A stretch of DNA of 8,127 nucleotides, from NCBI GenBank assembly GCA_002746275.1, contig NVWR01000001.1:868197-876323 (forward strand). Reading direction: 5' to 3'. A model generated the notes under the pieces. That model ran no database searches. It was not told the DNA's origin and was given only the letters and a program-made list of their open reading frames with translations. This DNA comes from Rhodobiaceae bacterium. GTDB taxonomy: Bacteria; Pseudomonadota; Alphaproteobacteria; Parvibaculales; Parvibaculaceae. The translations under genes were made by a program, and so were the position numbers. The stretch's first letter is position 1, and every line of letters begins with the position of its first letter. Of this stretch, positions 1 to 6,102 are shown in pieces.

Positions 1-43
1 CCGCTCCAATTCAGCCAAAGACACAATAGAAAGGATCCACTCC

Positions 44-829
44 ATGCAGTCGCTTAGCATCGCCGCCACAGGAATGATGGCACAGCAGCTCAATGTCGAG
101 GTGATCTCCAATAATGTCGCCAATATGAGCACCGCTGGCTACAAGCGCCAGCGCGCTTCTTTCGAAGATTTGATGTACCAGGATTTGCGTCGTGTTGGCT
201 CAACGTCCTCAGATGCAGGCACCATCGTTCCTGCCGGTGTGCAGGTCGGCATGGGTGTTCGAACCGCCGCCGTCACACGCATCACAGCTCAAGGTAACAT
301 GGACATCACCGAGAATGACTTCGACCTGGCAATTCAGGGCCGTGGATATTTCCGCATTCAGTTACCCAGCGGTGATGACGCATTCACTCGCGCCGGTAAC
401 TTCAGCACAAGTGCCGAGGGTCAATTGGTAACATCCAATGGGTACACGGTCCAACCCGGCATCAGCATTCCTGACGACGCAATCAATGTTGCAATCAATT
501 TGCAAGGTCAGGTCGAAGTGACCCTCGCCGGACAGACAGCTCCTCAGGTTGTCGGACAGTTGGAACTCGCAACCTTCCAAAACCCCGCAGGGTTGGACCC
601 TGTAGGCGACAATATGTTCATTGAATCGGCCGCGAGCGGCACGCCAAATGGCGGCGATCCAGGGTCAGACGGCTTTGGGTCCCTATTGCAGGGATATCTC
701 GAATCTTCAAACGTCAACGCTGTAAGTGAAATTACCAGCCTCATTACAGCGCAACGTGCCTACGAGATGAACGCAAAAATGATCACAGCCTCCGACGAAA
801 TGCTGTCGGTTACATCGAACCTGCGTTAA
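44..829 (+). CDS. flgG: Flagellar distal rod protein FlgG
   Basis: FlgG polymerises into the distal rod, the drive shaft that crosses the periplasm inside the P and L rings. The 261-residue product matches the usual family length of about 260. The N-terminus carries the rod/hook signature ISNNVANMSTAGYKR (residues 21-35). It is followed by the segment around residues 46-73 that is characteristic of distal-rod FlgG. The C-terminus has LQGYLESSNVNAVSE (215-229) and ITAQRAYEMN (234-243), the paired helix that packs against the N-terminal helix in all rod, hook and filament axial proteins. There is no cleavable signal peptide, as expected for a type III export substrate. AAGGA at 31-35 sits 8 nt before the ATG. 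flgA begins 28 nt downstream, so the two are probably cotranscribed. No promoter is visible in the 43 nt upstream, so the transcript likely comes from flgF or further left. Confidence 0.97.
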   Translation: MQSLSIAATGMMAQQLNVEVISNNVANMSTAGYKRQRASFEDLMYQDLRRVGSTSSDAGTIVPAGVQVGMGVRTAAVTRITAQGNMDITENDFDLAIQGRGYFRIQLPSGDDAFTRAGNFSTSAEGQLVTSNGYTVQPGISIPDDAINVAINLQGQVEVTLAGQTAPQVVGQLELATFQNPAGLDPVGDNMFIESAASGTPNGGDPGSDGFGSLLQGYLESSNVNAVSEITSLITAQRAYEMNAKMITASDEMLSVTSNLR

Positions 830-857
830 CGCCATCCAAGATCAAGGAAGAACCATC

Positions 858-1847
858 ATGACGCGCCTCCCATTTTCACAAACATGGACACTTCTCAACG
901 TAGTCATCGCGTTGTGGATTCTTCTTTCACTCACCGACGCCAAGGCGGCTGTTCTCCTGCCCGCCGTTTCCGTGACCGGAAATGTTGTAACCCTTGGCGA
1001 CTTATTCGACGACGCGGGAGAGGCAAGCAATGTTGTTATCGCCACAGCACCCCGCCCCGGCACACCGACCGCGATTTCTGTCTCTCGCATTTCCCAGGTC
1101 GCTCGCCGGAACGGGATAGCTTGGCGCAACACACAAAACCTCACCCGCGTCGTTGTTTCTAGAATCGGCATTCGGCTGGCTCCCGAGGTAACACGCACTG
1201 CATTGGCCGCAGCCATCGCCGAAGAGGCCCCTTCGATCGCGGCCAAAGGGACTATCGAAATAGTCATTACCGCTGGCTCAAACAAGCTCATGGTAGCCGA
1301 AGACGAAATGCCAACACTCTTGGTAGAGCAAATTCGGTTTGATCGCCGCTCAGGCCGTTTTCAAGCGATCGTCCGTGTCCCCGCTGACGAGAGCACCGGA
1401 ACGCTTCATCGCTTGGCAGGTCGTGCCTTTCCTGCTCTGGATATTCCCGTTCTCATACGCAGAATGACCCCTGGCGAGAAAATTACGGAAAACGACATCA
1501 ACTGGCTCCGGGTTCCTGCCACTCGTGTTTCACAAAACATCATCGACAACACCAAAAGCCTGATCGGTTTCACACCACGGCGCAGCCTCCGACCCGGCGA
1601 GCTCATTCGTGCCAACGATGTCCAACCGCCGCGCTTGGTCGTGAAGGGAGACATTGTCTCTATCACCTACGTGTTGGCGAACATGAACCTCGCAGCCCGA
1701 GGACGCGCGCTCGAGGATGGAGCGCTGGGCGAAACCATCAAAGTGCTAAACCAACGCTCACATCGCACCATTGAGGTTGAAGTGACTGGCATAAACGAAG
1801 CGCGGATAGCCCCTACCAGACCCGTACAACTAAGTGCTCTTAACTGA
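858..1847 (+). CDS. flgA: Flagellar P-ring assembly chaperone FlgA
   Basis: FlgA is the periplasmic chaperone that lets FlgI subunits assemble into the P-ring around the rod. The 329-residue product starts with a hydrophobic signal peptide (about residues 10-30, likely cleaved after DAKA). An N-terminal extension follows, then a SAF-type domain from about residue 194 (IPVLIRRMTPGEKITENDI, then a second repeat-like RRSLRPGELIRANDV at 241-255). The C-terminal beta-rich part contains the family-typical NMNLAARGRALEDGALGE (275-292) and IKVLNQRS (294-301). It is longer than the roughly 220-residue enterobacterial FlgA, as alphaproteobacterial versions commonly are. AAGGAAG at 844-850 is 7 nt before the ATG and supports this start. 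Its client FlgI is encoded in the same locus (4101-5249) under separate control. Confidence 0.95.
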   Translation: MTRLPFSQTWTLLNVVIALWILLSLTDAKAAVLLPAVSVTGNVVTLGDLFDDAGEASNVVIATAPRPGTPTAISVSRISQVARRNGIAWRNTQNLTRVVVSRIGIRLAPEVTRTALAAAIAEEAPSIAAKGTIEIVITAGSNKLMVAEDEMPTLLVEQIRFDRRSGRFQAIVRVPADESTGTLHRLAGRAFPALDIPVLIRRMTPGEKITENDINWLRVPATRVSQNIIDNTKSLIGFTPRRSLRPGELIRANDVQPPRLVVKGDIVSITYVLANMNLAARGRALEDGALGETIKVLNQRSHRTIEVEVTGINEARIAPTRPVQLSALN

Positions 1848-1885
1848 TTTAGATCCGACAAGAGATTTCAAGAAAGACATTTATC

Positions 1886-2647
1886 ATGAGCCCGACGCAC
1901 CGCTTCTCAATTTTACAGATGGTCGCCTTTGTGGCGATAGGCCTTGCCTTGTCCGGATGCGCCGTCGCCGACAGACTTTCCAATATCGGCGCTGCTCCTG
2001 CTCTTTCATCAATTGAAAATCCGACAGCTCAGGCCGGTTATTCGCCAGTATCGCTGCCAATGCCAACTCCGGAACGGATCACCTACCAACCCAATTCCTT
2101 GTGGCGTTCGGGAGCTAGGGCATTTTTTCGCGACCAACGTGCCTCTCGCATAGGGGACATTCTGACAGTCAAAATTGACATCACCGATAGTGCCAGTGTC
2201 GACAACGAAACAACACGAACCAGAGCGAGCAGTGAAGAAGCTGGCCTCGACAACTTTTTAGGTTACGAGGGATCACTGGGGTCCATTCTCCCAGACGCCG
2301 TAATTCCAGGCAGCCTTGTCGGGTTTGACAGTGCCAGCTCCAGCGTCGGTTCGGGTACGGTTGACCGCAAAGAGACCATAGCCCTCACCATTGCCGCCAT
2401 CGTCACTCAGATTTTGCCAAACGGAAACATGGTGATAGAAGGCCGACAGGAAGTCCGCGTAAACTTTGAAGTCCGTGAGTTGCTTGTCTCTGGCGTGGTT
2501 CGCCCCGAGGACATCACGGCGGCCAACACAATCGCCCATTCGCAAATTGCAGAAGCCCGCATTTCTTATGGCGGCCGGGGTCAACTGACCGATGTTCAAC
2601 AGGCGCGCTACGGTCAGCAAGTCTACGACATTTTGATGCCTTTCTGA
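1886..2647 (+). CDS. flgH: Flagellar L-ring lipoprotein FlgH
   Basis: FlgH forms the outer-membrane L-ring bushing of the basal body. The 253-residue product begins with a lipoprotein signal peptide ending in the lipobox LSGC, so Cys25 is the predicted lipidated residue. Family landmarks follow in order: SLWRSG (71-76), RIGDILTVKI (88-97), NGNMVIEGRQEV (179-190), LLVSGVVRPEDI (199-210), and the C-terminal stretch ending RYGQQVYDILMPF. The start is fixed by the lipoprotein signal. The ribosome binding site is weak (AAGAAAG at 1870-1876), 38 nt after flgA ends, so translation may depend partly on readthrough from the flgG-flgA transcript. A strong hairpin follows 21 nt after the stop, marking the end of the operon. 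Confidence 0.97.
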   Translation: MSPTHRFSILQMVAFVAIGLALSGCAVADRLSNIGAAPALSSIENPTAQAGYSPVSLPMPTPERITYQPNSLWRSGARAFFRDQRASRIGDILTVKIDITDSASVDNETTRTRASSEEAGLDNFLGYEGSLGSILPDAVIPGSLVGFDSASSSVGSGTVDRKETIALTIAAIVTQILPNGNMVIEGRQEVRVNFEVRELLVSGVVRPEDITAANTIAHSQIAEARISYGGRGQLTDVQQARYGQQVYDILMPF

Positions 2648-2665
2648 CCTCTCGCTATTTCTCAC

Positions 2666-2700
2666 AAAAAAACGCGGGCCCTTGATGGCCCGCGTTTTCG
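2666..2700. terminator. Bidirectional terminator between flgH and dksA
   Basis: A perfect 12-bp GC-rich stem, AAAACGCGGGCC (2669-2680) and its reverse complement (2687-2698), encloses a 6-nt loop CTTGAT. On the minus strand the stem is followed by a run of seven U, which suits termination of dksA. On the plus strand the U-tract is shorter (four U, partly in the stem, then CGTTG) but should still terminate flgH. Its position between two convergent genes supports shared use. Confidence 0.92.
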
Positions 2701-2718
2701 TTGACACACAGTGTACAA

Positions 2719-3135
2719 TCAGTCGTCGCGATAAACTTTCTCTCTGCGTTCATGCCGTTCTTGTGCTTCGATCGACAAGGTAGCAACAGGCCGCGCATTC
2801 AGGCGTTTCAATCCGATTGGCTCGCCAGTTTCTTCGCAATAGCCATAAGCGCCATCCTCAATCCGTCCCATCGCAGACTCAATCTTAGACACGAGCTTGC
2901 GTTGCCGGTCACGTGTCCGCAATTCAAGAGCACGTTCTGTCTCGTTTGAAGCTCTGTCCGCAACATCAGGATGATGTCCGGATTCTTCTTGTAGATGCTG
3001 AAGAGTTTCCCGATTTTCCCTGAGAATGTCTTCTTTCCAATTCTCAAGTTTCCGTCGAAAATACTCTTTCTGCCTCTTATTCATAAAAGGCTCATCTTCG
3101 CTTGGGGCATAATTTTTCGGTAAGCGAACACTCAT
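2719..3135 (-). CDS. dksA: DksA/TraR-family RNA polymerase regulator
   Basis: DksA binds the secondary channel of RNA polymerase and, with ppGpp, retunes transcription during starvation. The 138-residue product has the coiled coil with the conserved tip HPDVADRAS, so the two tip aspartates (D57, D60) and the alanine (A62) needed for activity in E. coli DksA are kept. The C-terminal zinc-finger region is recognisable (GYCEETGEPIGLKRLNARP), but only the first of the four zinc cysteines is present (C100). The other three positions are T103, S121 and A124. This cysteine-poor form is familiar in alphaproteobacterial DksA and probably folds without zinc. The start at 3135 has AGGGAG about 11 nt upstream; an internal ATG at residue 18 is a possible alternative. 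The gene is convergent to flgH and codirectional with fliX, but separated from fliX by a terminator-like hairpin and its own promoter. Confidence 0.94.
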   Translation of the reverse strand: MSVRLPKNYAPSEDEPFMNKRQKEYFRRKLENWKEDILRENRETLQHLQEESGHHPDVADRASNETERALELRTRDRQRKLVSKIESAMGRIEDGAYGYCEETGEPIGLKRLNARPVATLSIEAQERHERREKVYRDD

Positions 3136-3165
3136 TCTTGCACTCTCTCCCTAAAGCGTAGACAT

Positions 3166-3181
3166 GTGGGCAACAACCCAC
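3166..3181 (-). other. Small hairpin in the predicted dksA leader
   Basis: GTGGG (3166-3170) and CCCAC (3177-3181) form a 5-bp stem with a 6-nt loop. It falls within the first 20 nt of the predicted dksA transcript, about 30 nt before the start codon and upstream of the ribosome binding site. It may stabilise the 5' end or may simply be chance. Confidence 0.35.
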
Positions 3182-3192
3182 GATGCGGCGGG

Positions 3193-3221
3193 AGTATATG
3201 TAGGGGATTTCACCCACACAA
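3193..3221 (-). promoter_or_regulatory. Predicted housekeeping promoter of dksA
   Basis: On the minus strand a -10 box TATACT (3193-3198, five of six matches to consensus) lies 17 bp from a weaker -35 box TTGTGT (3216-3221). The predicted transcript starts near 3186, giving a leader of about 50 nt. Directly after the -10 box the sequence is CCCGCCGC, a GC-rich discriminator of the kind found at ppGpp/DksA-inhibited promoters. This would fit negative autoregulation, which is known for E. coli dksA, but that is inference here. Confidence 0.55.
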
Positions 3222-3288
3222 CCAGCCCTCAAGGGTTTTTGATGAAAATGACGTGAAATCAATGACTTGAGCGTTGTACAACCATACG

Positions 3289-3310
3289 AAAAACTACACC
3301 ATTAGGTGTA
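3289..3310 (-). terminator. Weak terminator downstream of fliX
   Basis: On the minus strand, 35 nt past the fliX stop, TACACC and GGTGTA (3295-3310) pair as a 6-bp stem with a 4-nt loop. One G and five U follow (3289-3293). The stem is short with three GC pairs, so termination may be partial, leaving some readthrough into dksA. Confidence 0.5.
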
Positions 3311-3345
3311 TATTGCTCTTCTAGAGAGAATCAACGTTCCACGAC

Positions 3346-3771
3346 TCAATTGCCATACTTGGCAAGTTCGACCCGCGCGCGCAATTCAATGTGATCCAGG
3401 AGGTTCTCCAACTCAGGGTCCTCCACATCATCGCGCTCGGTTTCCACACGCTCGAGAAGCCGCTGCAGCTTGTTGAGCGGTAACTCGCCGGCGAGCAGAT
3501 CCAGCTTTATGTCGTCCAGAATATCGAGGGTTTCCGTTGCATTTGCCACAGCCCTCCCTCTACCGGTCAGCGCATCATCCGGCCCTTGCGCTGCTTGAAC
3601 AGCAAGGAGTGATTCAATTGAGGTCAGTGAAGAGACGCTTGCGATACCGGCAGACGTTCCAGCACTTACCGCTCCCATATCCGGCGAGAATGTCGCACCG
3701 GTAGGGTTAGCGGCAGATGTTTTAGCGCTGCCTTTCGAAGGCACCGTCCGCTGTGATGAAACGACCTTCAT
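3346..3771 (-). CDS. fliX: Flagellar assembly regulator FliX
   Basis: In Caulobacter FliX couples early basal-body assembly to the sigma-54 activator FlbD, so that later flagellar genes switch on only after the early structure is built. The 141-residue product has a low-complexity Ser/Ala/Thr/Gly-rich N-terminal part (about 1-50). A conserved helical C-terminal region follows: ETLDILDDIKLDLLAGEL (80-97), then LQRLLERVE (102-110) and a C-terminal helix ending LRARVELAKYGN-like (LDHIELRARVELAKYGN). The chosen ATG gives the MKV start typical of the family and has GGAG (3778-3781) 6 nt upstream. An upstream TTG at 3807 in frame would add 12 residues but lacks that support. It is divergent from flgI, as in Caulobacter. 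A CtrA box 83 nt upstream suggests cell-cycle control. Confidence 0.9.
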   Translation of the reverse strand: MKVVSSQRTVPSKGSAKTSAANPTGATFSPDMGAVSAGTSAGIASVSSLTSIESLLAVQAAQGPDDALTGRGRAVANATETLDILDDIKLDLLAGELPLNKLQRLLERVETERDDVEDPELENLLDHIELRARVELAKYGN

Positions 3772-3777
3772 AATCAT

Positions 3778-3781
3778 CTCC
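3778..3781 (-). promoter_or_regulatory. Ribosome binding site deciding the fliX start
   Basis: Minus-strand GGAG followed by 6 nt and ATG (3771-3769). It favours the MKV start over the in-frame TTG at 3807, because this site would then lie inside the coding region. Confidence 0.7.
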
Positions 3782-3839
3782 GGTTTCAGCCCCTTCCCCA
3801 CCACCAATCAACGGGACAAATTCGGCCTGAAACACCAGC

Positions 3840-3868
3840 ATGATCCTGCAGAATTAACAGGCCGTTAA
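3840..3868 (-). promoter_or_regulatory. CtrA box and predicted fliX promoter
   Basis: TTAACAGGCCGTTAA at 3854-3868 is an exact TTAA-N7-TTAA, the binding consensus of the cell-cycle regulator CtrA. Read on the minus strand, TTAACG (3868-3863) would occupy the -35 position. After a 17-bp spacer comes GATCAT (3845-3840), a 4-of-6 match to a -10 box. That would start transcription near 3833, about 60 nt before the fliX ATG. In Caulobacter fliX is an early (class II) flagellar gene under CtrA, so both placement and orientation agree. The box is well supported; the -10 assignment is tentative. Confidence 0.75.
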
Positions 3869-3881
3869 GCATAAACCCCCT

Positions 3882-3917
3882 CGGCACATTTTGCCGGGCA
3901 AGTGGCAATTCATGCCG
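3882..3917. promoter_or_regulatory. Tandem dyads, candidate FlbD-type activator sites
   Basis: Two inverted repeats of the same geometry occur in tandem: CGGCA-N5-TGCCG at 3882-3896, and GGCA-N5-TGCC at 3904-3916 with mismatched flanking bases. Their centres (3889 and 3910) are 21 bp apart, two helical turns, so both would face the same side of the DNA. They lie about 110-145 bp upstream of the -24/-12 promoter of flgI, a usual place for enhancer sites of a sigma-54 activator. FlbD is the expected activator for flagellar promoters in this group. Assignment to its ftr elements rests on position and GGC/GCC arms, not on a verified consensus match. Confidence 0.6.
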
Positions 3918-3985
3918 CAGGTTTGTCCCCAACACCACGGTCGGACACGCACATTCACATAAGAAAATATAAGTTTTCTCTTCAT

Positions 3986-3998
3986 TTTCAACTAGTTA
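3986..3998 (+). promoter_or_regulatory. Candidate IHF site between enhancer and promoter
   Basis: TTTCAACTAGTTA matches the IHF core WATCAA-N4-TTR with one mismatch (T for A at the second base). It sits in an AT-rich tract (about 3958-4010) between the tandem dyads and the -24/-12 promoter, roughly -65 to -53 from the predicted start. IHF-induced bending at such positions brings activators into contact with sigma-54 polymerase, and IHF sites are known at Caulobacter flagellar promoters. Confidence 0.5.
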
Positions 3999-4024
3999 CA
4001 TATTTTCAGAGTCAGCCTGCAAAG

Positions 4025-4040
4025 TGGCACATCCTTCGCT
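4025..4040 (+). promoter_or_regulatory. Sigma-54 (-24/-12) promoter of flgI
   Basis: TGGCACATCCTTCGCT contains the -24 element TGGCAC and a -12 element TCGCT (consensus TTGCW, one mismatch). The GG and GC pairs have the obligatory 10-bp gap between them. The predicted start is near 4051, giving a leader of about 50 nt to the flgI ATG at 4101. It would also drive cheL and flbY, which follow without a gap. Confidence 0.78.
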
Positions 4041-4100
4041 AGGGGAGTTGGGAGAATTTAGGCACCCGTGTGCCCACCGGTTGGAACAAAGGCCCCAAGT

Positions 4101-5249
4101 ATGCGTTTTTACATTGATTGGCTTTCTTGGATGCAGCAAAGCACCACTCGAGTGGTCGCTTTGCTGATCGCCATAAGCTTGGTGGTCCCCACCACAGCCC
4201 AAGCCACATCACGCATCAAAGACATTGCCGACATCGAAGGTATCCGTGAGAACCAACTCATCGGATATGGGTTGGTCGTGGGGCTAAACGGTACCGGCGA
4301 CACGCTCAATAACGCCCCGTTCACGCTCCAAAGTCTGACATCAATGCTGGAGCGTCTCGGCGTCAATACCCGCGGCACAAACCTCAAAACGGAAAATGTT
4401 GCAGCTGTCATGGTAACGGCTCACCTCCCGGCCTTCGCCCCCCAGGGAACCCGGATCGACGTAACCGTCAGCTCGTTAGGGGATGCTGAAAGTCTGCAAG
4501 GCGGCACTCTTCTCGTCACCCCTCTTATGGGGGCAGACGGTGAGGTTTACGCCGTTGCGCAAGGACCAGTAGCCGTTGGCGGATTCTCAGCCGGAGGCGA
4601 CGCCGCCACAGTGACACGTGGTGTCCCAACCAACAGCCGTATTTCCAATGGCGCCATTGTGGAACGAGAGATCATTTTCGAAATGGCAGATCTTGGCGTT
4701 CTGCGCCTCGCCCTCCGGAACCCAGATTTAACGACTGCACGTCGGATCGCTTCAGCAATCAACGCCTTTTTGGGTCGCAATGCAGCCAAAGCACAAAACC
4801 CAACAACTGTCGTACTGACGGTTCCGCAGGATTTTCGCGGCACCGCTATTGATCTCCTGACCGACATTGAACAATTGCGCGTCGAACCCGATGCCCCGGC
4901 CCGCGTCGTGGTTGACGAAGCCTCCGGCATTATCGTCATGGGACGCGATGTTCGGGTAAGCCAAGTTGCCATTGCACAAGGAAATCTCACGATTTCCGTC
5001 ACAGAGACACCTCAAGTCAGTCAACCGTCACCCTTCTCCCAGACAGGAACAACAGAAGTTGTGCCCCGCACTGAAGTTTCGGTGAATGAAAGTCAGGACC
5101 GCAAACTGGCTGTCCTCGATGGCTCTGTTTCTCTGCAAGTTCTCGTAGATGGTCTCAACGCCCTAGGGGTCAGCCCTCGCGACATGATCACCATCCTGCA
5201 ATCGATCAAAGCTGCTGGGGCCCTTCAGGCCGAAATTGAGGTGCTGTAA
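4101..5249 (+). CDS. flgI: Flagellar P-ring protein FlgI
   Basis: FlgI forms the periplasmic P-ring around the rod, in the peptidoglycan layer. From this start the product is 382 residues, with a signal peptide whose hydrophobic core is VVALLIAISLVV (18-29), probably cleaved after AQA (residue 35). The mature protein begins SRIKDIADIEGIRENQLIG and continues GYGLVVGLNGTGD (55-67), a hallmark of the family. The C-terminus ITILQSIKAAGALQAEIEVL is equally typical. The reading frame is open from a GTG at 4068, but that would put the ribosome binding site at the very 5' end of the predicted transcript. ATG 4101 has AAAGG 8 nt upstream (4088-4092). ATG 4131 also leaves a good signal peptide but has no clear ribosome binding site. 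The stop overlaps the cheL start by one base (TAATG). Confidence 0.96.
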   Translation: MRFYIDWLSWMQQSTTRVVALLIAISLVVPTTAQATSRIKDIADIEGIRENQLIGYGLVVGLNGTGDTLNNAPFTLQSLTSMLERLGVNTRGTNLKTENVAAVMVTAHLPAFAPQGTRIDVTVSSLGDAESLQGGTLLVTPLMGADGEVYAVAQGPVAVGGFSAGGDAATVTRGVPTNSRISNGAIVEREIIFEMADLGVLRLALRNPDLTTARRIASAINAFLGRNAAKAQNPTTVVLTVPQDFRGTAIDLLTDIEQLRVEPDAPARVVVDEASGIIVMGRDVRVSQVAIAQGNLTISVTETPQVSQPSPFSQTGTTEVVPRTEVSVNESQDRKLAVLDGSVSLQVLVDGLNALGVSPRDMITILQSIKAAGALQAEIEVL

Positions 5250-5584
5250 TGGTTGCTGAAACACTTTTCCCCACCCCCTTTCGGCTTACCAGCCAAATTG
5301 CCGAAGCTGATCGGGCATCTGCAAAAACGCTGAAAGCCACGCAAAATGAAGTGGAAGCGCGCGCAGCGGCGGACAGTTTCGAAGCACACTTCCTCGCAAC
5401 TTTCGTTGAGTCCATGTTCTCCGGCATCAAAGCGGATGGGCCTTTTGGCGGTGGACAAGGCGAAACCGTGTTCCGATCCCTCCTCAACCAGGAATATGGC
5501 GCCGCGATGTCTCGCTCAGGAGGCGTTGGCATTGCCGACTCTGTATTCCAGGAAATCCTCAGAATTCAGGAAGCATCACAATGA
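5249..5584 (+). CDS. cheL: Rod-binding protein CheL (FlgJ N-terminal type)
   Basis: The 111-residue product corresponds to the N-terminal rod-capping half of enterobacterial FlgJ, without the peptidoglycan-hydrolase half, as is usual in Alphaproteobacteria. Conserved features are AAADSFEAHFLATFVESMF (39-57), GPFGGGQGETVFRSLLNQEYG (64-84) and SGGVGIADSVFQEILRIQE (90-108). In Caulobacter the equivalent gene is named cheL, with the same order flgI-cheL-flbY. It likely acts in the periplasm as a scaffold for rod assembly. A separate muramidase would be needed to open the wall; none is in this window. GAGG at 5238-5241 inside the end of flgI serves as ribosome binding site. It overlaps flgI by 1 nt and flbY by 4 nt (ATGA), indicating translational coupling. 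Confidence 0.92.
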   Translation: MVAETLFPTPFRLTSQIAEADRASAKTLKATQNEVEARAAADSFEAHFLATFVESMFSGIKADGPFGGGQGETVFRSLLNQEYGAAMSRSGGVGIADSVFQEILRIQEASQ

Positions 5585-6045
5585 CAACCGACCCAACCTT
5601 CAAGAATATCGAGCAAGACCCAGCACAATTGGTGGAACGCTTGACCCAAATCGCGATCCGTCTTGACGAGGTACTGAACGCCGAAGCCAGCGTCCTCAAG
5701 GCTCGTGAACCAGCGAAGGTCGTTGAATTCCACGAAGAAAAGACACGGCTGACCAACGAATTTGCTCTGCGCATGAATGCCATCAAAAAACTCCCCCTCC
5801 TGATCGACCGTGCACCAGCAGCTCGGGTGACGGCCCTGAAAGCCGCCATGGCAACCCTCCATCAGGCAGCAGACCAGAGTGGAAAACTACTGACGGCTGC
5901 AAAGTCTATTTCTGACGGTATTGTCAAAACCGTCGCAAAGGTCGCGACCCGCAACAAAGCGCCACAAACGGGATACGCAAAAAGCGGCACAATGGCTCAA
6001 AACACCCATCGCAGCATTCCGCTGTCCTACGATGCTTGTATTTGA
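5581..6045 (+). CDS. flbY: FlbY, FlgN-like flagellar protein
   Basis: The 154-residue product is mostly alpha-helical, with long charged heptad-like helices at about 14-60 and 65-125. A basic tail and a short motif NTHRSIPLSYDACI follow. Size, helix pattern and position after flgI and cheL fit FlbY of Caulobacter, which belongs to the FlgN-like group. FlgN is the export chaperone of the hook-filament junction proteins FlgK and FlgL, so a cytoplasmic chaperone or export role is likely but not shown by the sequence. AGGAAG at 5568-5573 lies 7 nt before the ATG, which overlaps the cheL stop as ATGA. No strong terminator follows; a small hairpin lies at 6148-6162. Confidence 0.75.
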   Translation: MTTDPTFKNIEQDPAQLVERLTQIAIRLDEVLNAEASVLKAREPAKVVEFHEEKTRLTNEFALRMNAIKKLPLLIDRAPAARVTALKAAMATLHQAADQSGKLLTAAKSISDGIVKTVAKVATRNKAPQTGYAKSGTMAQNTHRSIPLSYDACI

Positions 6046-6102
6046 AACATGCCCCGTGCCCTCGCACTTAACCCTTACAATTCTGCCAGTTTTCTGCAGC
6101 TG

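Noticed and set aside
1..43. Possible tail of flgF upstream of flgG
   Set aside because: One frame closes with TAG at 27-29 and would end in a short peptide, but eight codons are too few to recognise as FlgF.
842..1291. 149-codon open frame on the minus strand
   Set aside because: It lies antisense within flgA, has no family resemblance and no convincing ribosome binding site; it is a shadow of codon bias.
3226..3237. CCCTCAAGGG followed by a T run as a plus-strand terminator
   Set aside because: The stem would be only 4 bp with a 2-nt loop, and no plus-strand gene ends nearby.
3772..3807. Longer fliX starting at TTG 3807
   Set aside because: It adds 12 residues not typical of FliX and has a weaker case than the ATG at 3771 with its GGAG 6 nt upstream and MKV start.
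4009..4013. GAGTC, a GANTC site of the CcrM methylase, next to the flgI promoter
   Set aside because: GANTC occurs about once per 256 bp by chance, so a single site in this spacer is expected and carries little weight.
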